A stretch of 35,683 bases of DNA, from the NCBI RefSeq assembly GCF_002078235.1, contig NZ_MSGP01000291.1:1-35683 (forward strand), read 5' to 3'. The DNA comes from Streptomyces viridosporus. GTDB taxonomy: Bacteria > Actinomycetota > Actinomycetes > Streptomycetales > Streptomycetaceae. The notes under the pieces were generated by a model. The model ran no database searches and had not been told where the DNA came from. It saw only the letters and a program-made list of their open reading frames with translations. Below, in pieces: positions 34,522 through 35,683 of the stretch; position 1 is the first letter of the stretch; every line of letters starts with the position of its first letter. A program made the position numbers and the translations under genes.

Positions 34522-34597
34522 TTAACGCAGAAAGAGTAGCCGATCGAAGGACCGACCCCTTAACGCAGAAAGAGTAGCCGATCGAAGGACCGACCCC
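34522..34597. repeat. Perfect 38-bp tandem duplication
   Basis: Unit 34522-34559 is repeated exactly at 34560-34597. Each unit begins TTAACGCAGAAAG and contains AGTAGCCGAT followed by CGAAGGACCGACCCC. It lies in the spacer between tRNA-Met and rpmG. The duplication makes two copies of one hairpin arm. Confidence 0.95.
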
Positions 34598-34610
34598 GCA
34601 ATCGGCTACT
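34573..34610 (-). terminator. Hairpin after tRNA-Met
   Basis: AGTAGCCGAT (34573-34582) pairs with ATCGGCTACT (34601-34610), 10 bp with an 18-base loop; on the minus strand it is followed by CTTTCTGCGTTAA. Likely a weak terminator or a processing signal between tRNA-Met and rpmG. A second identical arm lies at 34535-34544. Confidence 0.55.
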
Positions 34611-34615
34611 GACTG

Positions 34616-34688
34616 TAGCGGTGACCGGACTTGAACCGGTGACACAGCGATTATGAGCCGCTTGCTCTACCGACTGAGCTACACCGCT
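34616..34688 (-). tRNA. tRNA-Met (CAT), elongator type
   Basis: 73 bases; acceptor AGCGGTG/CACCGCT, all arms intact, anticodon loop CTCATAA, anticodon CAT. It is not initiator-like, because the acceptor starts with a paired A1 and the anticodon stem lacks three G-C pairs. An Ile tRNA with lysidine has the same anticodon, but the place after tRNA-Thr and before rpmG matches metT of mycobacteria. Confidence 0.93.
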
Positions 34689-34734
34689 GCGATGCGATCG
34701 GACCCCGCCTCGCGGCGGGTACCTCTCACACCAG

Positions 34735-34807
34735 AGCCCCAAAACGGAATCGAACCGTTGACCTTCTCCTTACCATGGAGACGCTCTGCCGACTGAGCTA
34801 TAGGGGC
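34735..34807 (-). tRNA. tRNA-Thr (GGT)
   Basis: 73 bases, anticodon loop ATGGTAA with anticodon GGT. The acceptor GCCCCTA/TTGGGGC has a T-T mismatch at positions 6-67. No CCA is encoded. It is the first tRNA of the thr-met pair. Confidence 0.95.
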
Positions 34808-34848
34808 CTGTTGCCGTGTGCGGGGTTTCCCTCGCGGCAACGGAATAG

Positions 34849-34878
34849 ATCATACCCTGAACAGACCCGTGCTCCCAA
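34849..34878 (-). promoter_or_regulatory. Promoter of the tRNA-Thr/tRNA-Met transcript
   Basis: Minus strand TTGGGA (34878-34873), 18 bases, TATGAT (34854-34849). RNA would start about 35 bases before tRNA-Thr. The leader has a hairpin, GTTGCCG (34810-34816) with CGGCAAC (34835-34841), next to the mature tRNA end. Confidence 0.6.
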
Positions 34879-34884
34879 CCACGC

Positions 34885-35562
34885 TCAAGAGGTCGGCTGC
34901 AGCAACCCGCCCAGCGCATTGCACGCGGACGCGATGCGCTGCATGTCCCGCTTGGTCAGCGAGGCGTCCACCGGAAGCGCGAGCGTCTCGTCGGCGGCCC
35001 GCTCGGTCTCGGGCAGGAACACGCACCGCCGGAATTCGGGCAGGCGGTGCACAGGCGTCTTCACCGGCACCCGGCAGTCAACGCCCTTGGCGCGTATGGC
35101 CCGTGCGAAGGCATCCCGGTCGGGCCGTCCGTTCCCCGGCACCCGCACCACGTACTGCCGATAGGTGTGCCCGACGCCGCCCTCGGGCGTCCGCACCCCC
35201 CTCAACTTCGCGTCGAGGAACGCCGCCCGCTCCCGGCGCCGTGCTGTCTCCTCGTACGGCGCCTCGGGCTCTCCGTGCTCCAGCACCAGCAGCCCGTGCC
35301 GTCGGCCGAGGGCGTGCAACCGCTCGAGCTCGGCGGGCCTGCCGAAGCGGTGGACGACAACCACGGCCGCCGTCCGGGGAGTTACGGCCGCCTCCACGGC
35401 GGCCGGCTCGAGGCAGTACGACGCCGGATCTATGTCGGCGAACACCGGCAGCGCTCCCGCCATCACCACGGCTTCGGCGACTTCCACGTTCCCGAAAGCC
35501 GGTACGACGACCTCGTCACCGAAGCCGACGCCGGCAGCTCTGAGCAGTGCAGCAGTACCCAT
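34885..35562 (-). CDS. Shortened DegT/DnrJ-type aminotransferase remnant
   Basis: 225 residues instead of about 370-400. It begins at MGTAALLRAAGVGFGDEVVVPAF, which in full enzymes is the middle of the first domain (usual start NGTAAL follows about 45 residues). The PVFADIDPASYCLEPAAVEAAVTPRTAAVVVVHRFG segment is normal. After LLVLEHGEPEAPYEE the sequence jumps to the C-terminal domain, so the segment with the PLP lysine is absent. The frame is intact and has no stop. It cannot be an ordinary PLP enzyme; it may be a decayed gene or a small protein that keeps only binding surfaces. It lies directly after the rrn terminator. No ribosome-binding site is visible, so it may be leaderless. Confidence 0.7.
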   Translation of the reverse strand: MGTAALLRAAGVGFGDEVVVPAFGNVEVAEAVVMAGALPVFADIDPASYCLEPAAVEAAVTPRTAAVVVVHRFGRPAELERLHALGRRHGLLVLEHGEPEAPYEETARRRERAAFLDAKLRGVRTPEGGVGHTYRQYVVRVPGNGRPDRDAFARAIRAKGVDCRVPVKTPVHRLPEFRRCVFLPETERAADETLALPVDASLTKRDMQRIASACNALGGLLQPTS

Positions 35563-35607
35563 GGAGTGGATGCTCGTTGCGCAACGTGAACGTCAAGTGA
35601 CGGTAAA

Positions 35608-35652
35608 CAAAAAAGGGTTGGACCCCGAACCGAAGTCCGGGGTCCAACCCTT
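35608..35652 (-). terminator. rrn operon terminator
   Basis: 15-bp stem AAGGGTTGGACCCCG (35613-35627) and CGGGGTCCAACCCTT (35638-35652), ten-base loop; on the minus strand the stem is followed by TTTT. It is ten bases after the 5S rRNA end. Confidence 0.93.
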
Positions 35653-35661
35653 ATCAAGAAT

Positions 35662-35683
35662 TGTTCGGCGGCGTCCTACTCTC
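35662..35683 (-). rRNA. 5S rRNA, 3' end only
   Basis: The last 22 bases read on the minus strand GAGAGTAGGACGCCGCCGAACA, the 3' end of actinobacterial 5S rRNA (its CGCCGCCGAAC pairs with the 5' end, outside the window). A terminator follows at once. The rest of the rrn operon lies beyond the right edge. Confidence 0.9.

Noticed and set aside
34379-34645. 88-codon frame across the rpmG region
   Set aside because: It is out of frame with the clear L33 gene and contains the tandem repeat and part of tRNA-Met.

Overview
The window is chromosomal DNA from a Streptomyces-type actinomycete. It is very GC-rich, uses GTG and TTG starts freely, and has HrdB-like promoters. The order of the core genes (tRNA-Thr, tRNA-Met, rpmG, two MaoC dehydratases, tRNA-Trp, secE, nusG, rplK, rplA, rplJ, rplL, rpoB, rpoC, rpsL, rpsG, fusA, tuf) is the standard actinobacterial transcription-translation cluster. 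Nothing in the sequence fixes the species.

Layout from left to right. Positions 1-8000 are an accessory block: gdhA (minus) behind a possible GlnR-controlled promoter, a broken deaminase-type gene overlapping an intact SUKH-4-like gene, a secreted GH10 xylanase (minus), a frameshifted DUF574-type methyltransferase, a LysR regulator and a secreted streptogrisin-type protease with a chitin-binding module. Positions 8078-26786 carry core genes almost entirely on the minus strand. Read in the direction of transcription these are tRNA-Trp-secE-nusG, rplK-rplA, a lipoprotein gene, rplJ-rplL with an L10-type leader, rpoB-rpoC, a small DUF1707 membrane protein, and the str operon rpsL-rpsG-fusA-tuf. 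Promoters and hairpins can be placed at many of the junctions.

Positions 27081-29479 hold aspC and an adenosine-deaminase-like gene on the plus strand, convergent with murB. Positions 30557-33176 hold a TetR/MFS efflux cassette with two matching operators and a small barrel-fold protein. The hadB/hadA pair, rpmG, tRNA-Met and tRNA-Thr follow, and a 38-bp perfect tandem duplication lies between rpmG and tRNA-Met. The right edge has a shortened DegT-type aminotransferase remnant, an rrn terminator and the last bases of a 5S rRNA gene.

The core genes work together as the translation and transcription machinery. The sequence shows wild-type residues at known drug-resistance positions in S12 and an ordinary rifampicin region in RpoB. 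The accessory genes suggest saprophytic life in soil (xylan and protein or chitin-associated degradation). I do not see a complete, clearly new multi-gene system. The most unusual items are the degraded deaminase/SUKH locus, the TetR operator pair with a leaderless tetR, the tandem duplication that could offer alternative hairpins upstream of rpmG, the altered active-site motif of the deaminase-like enzyme, and the lysine-less DegT remnant.
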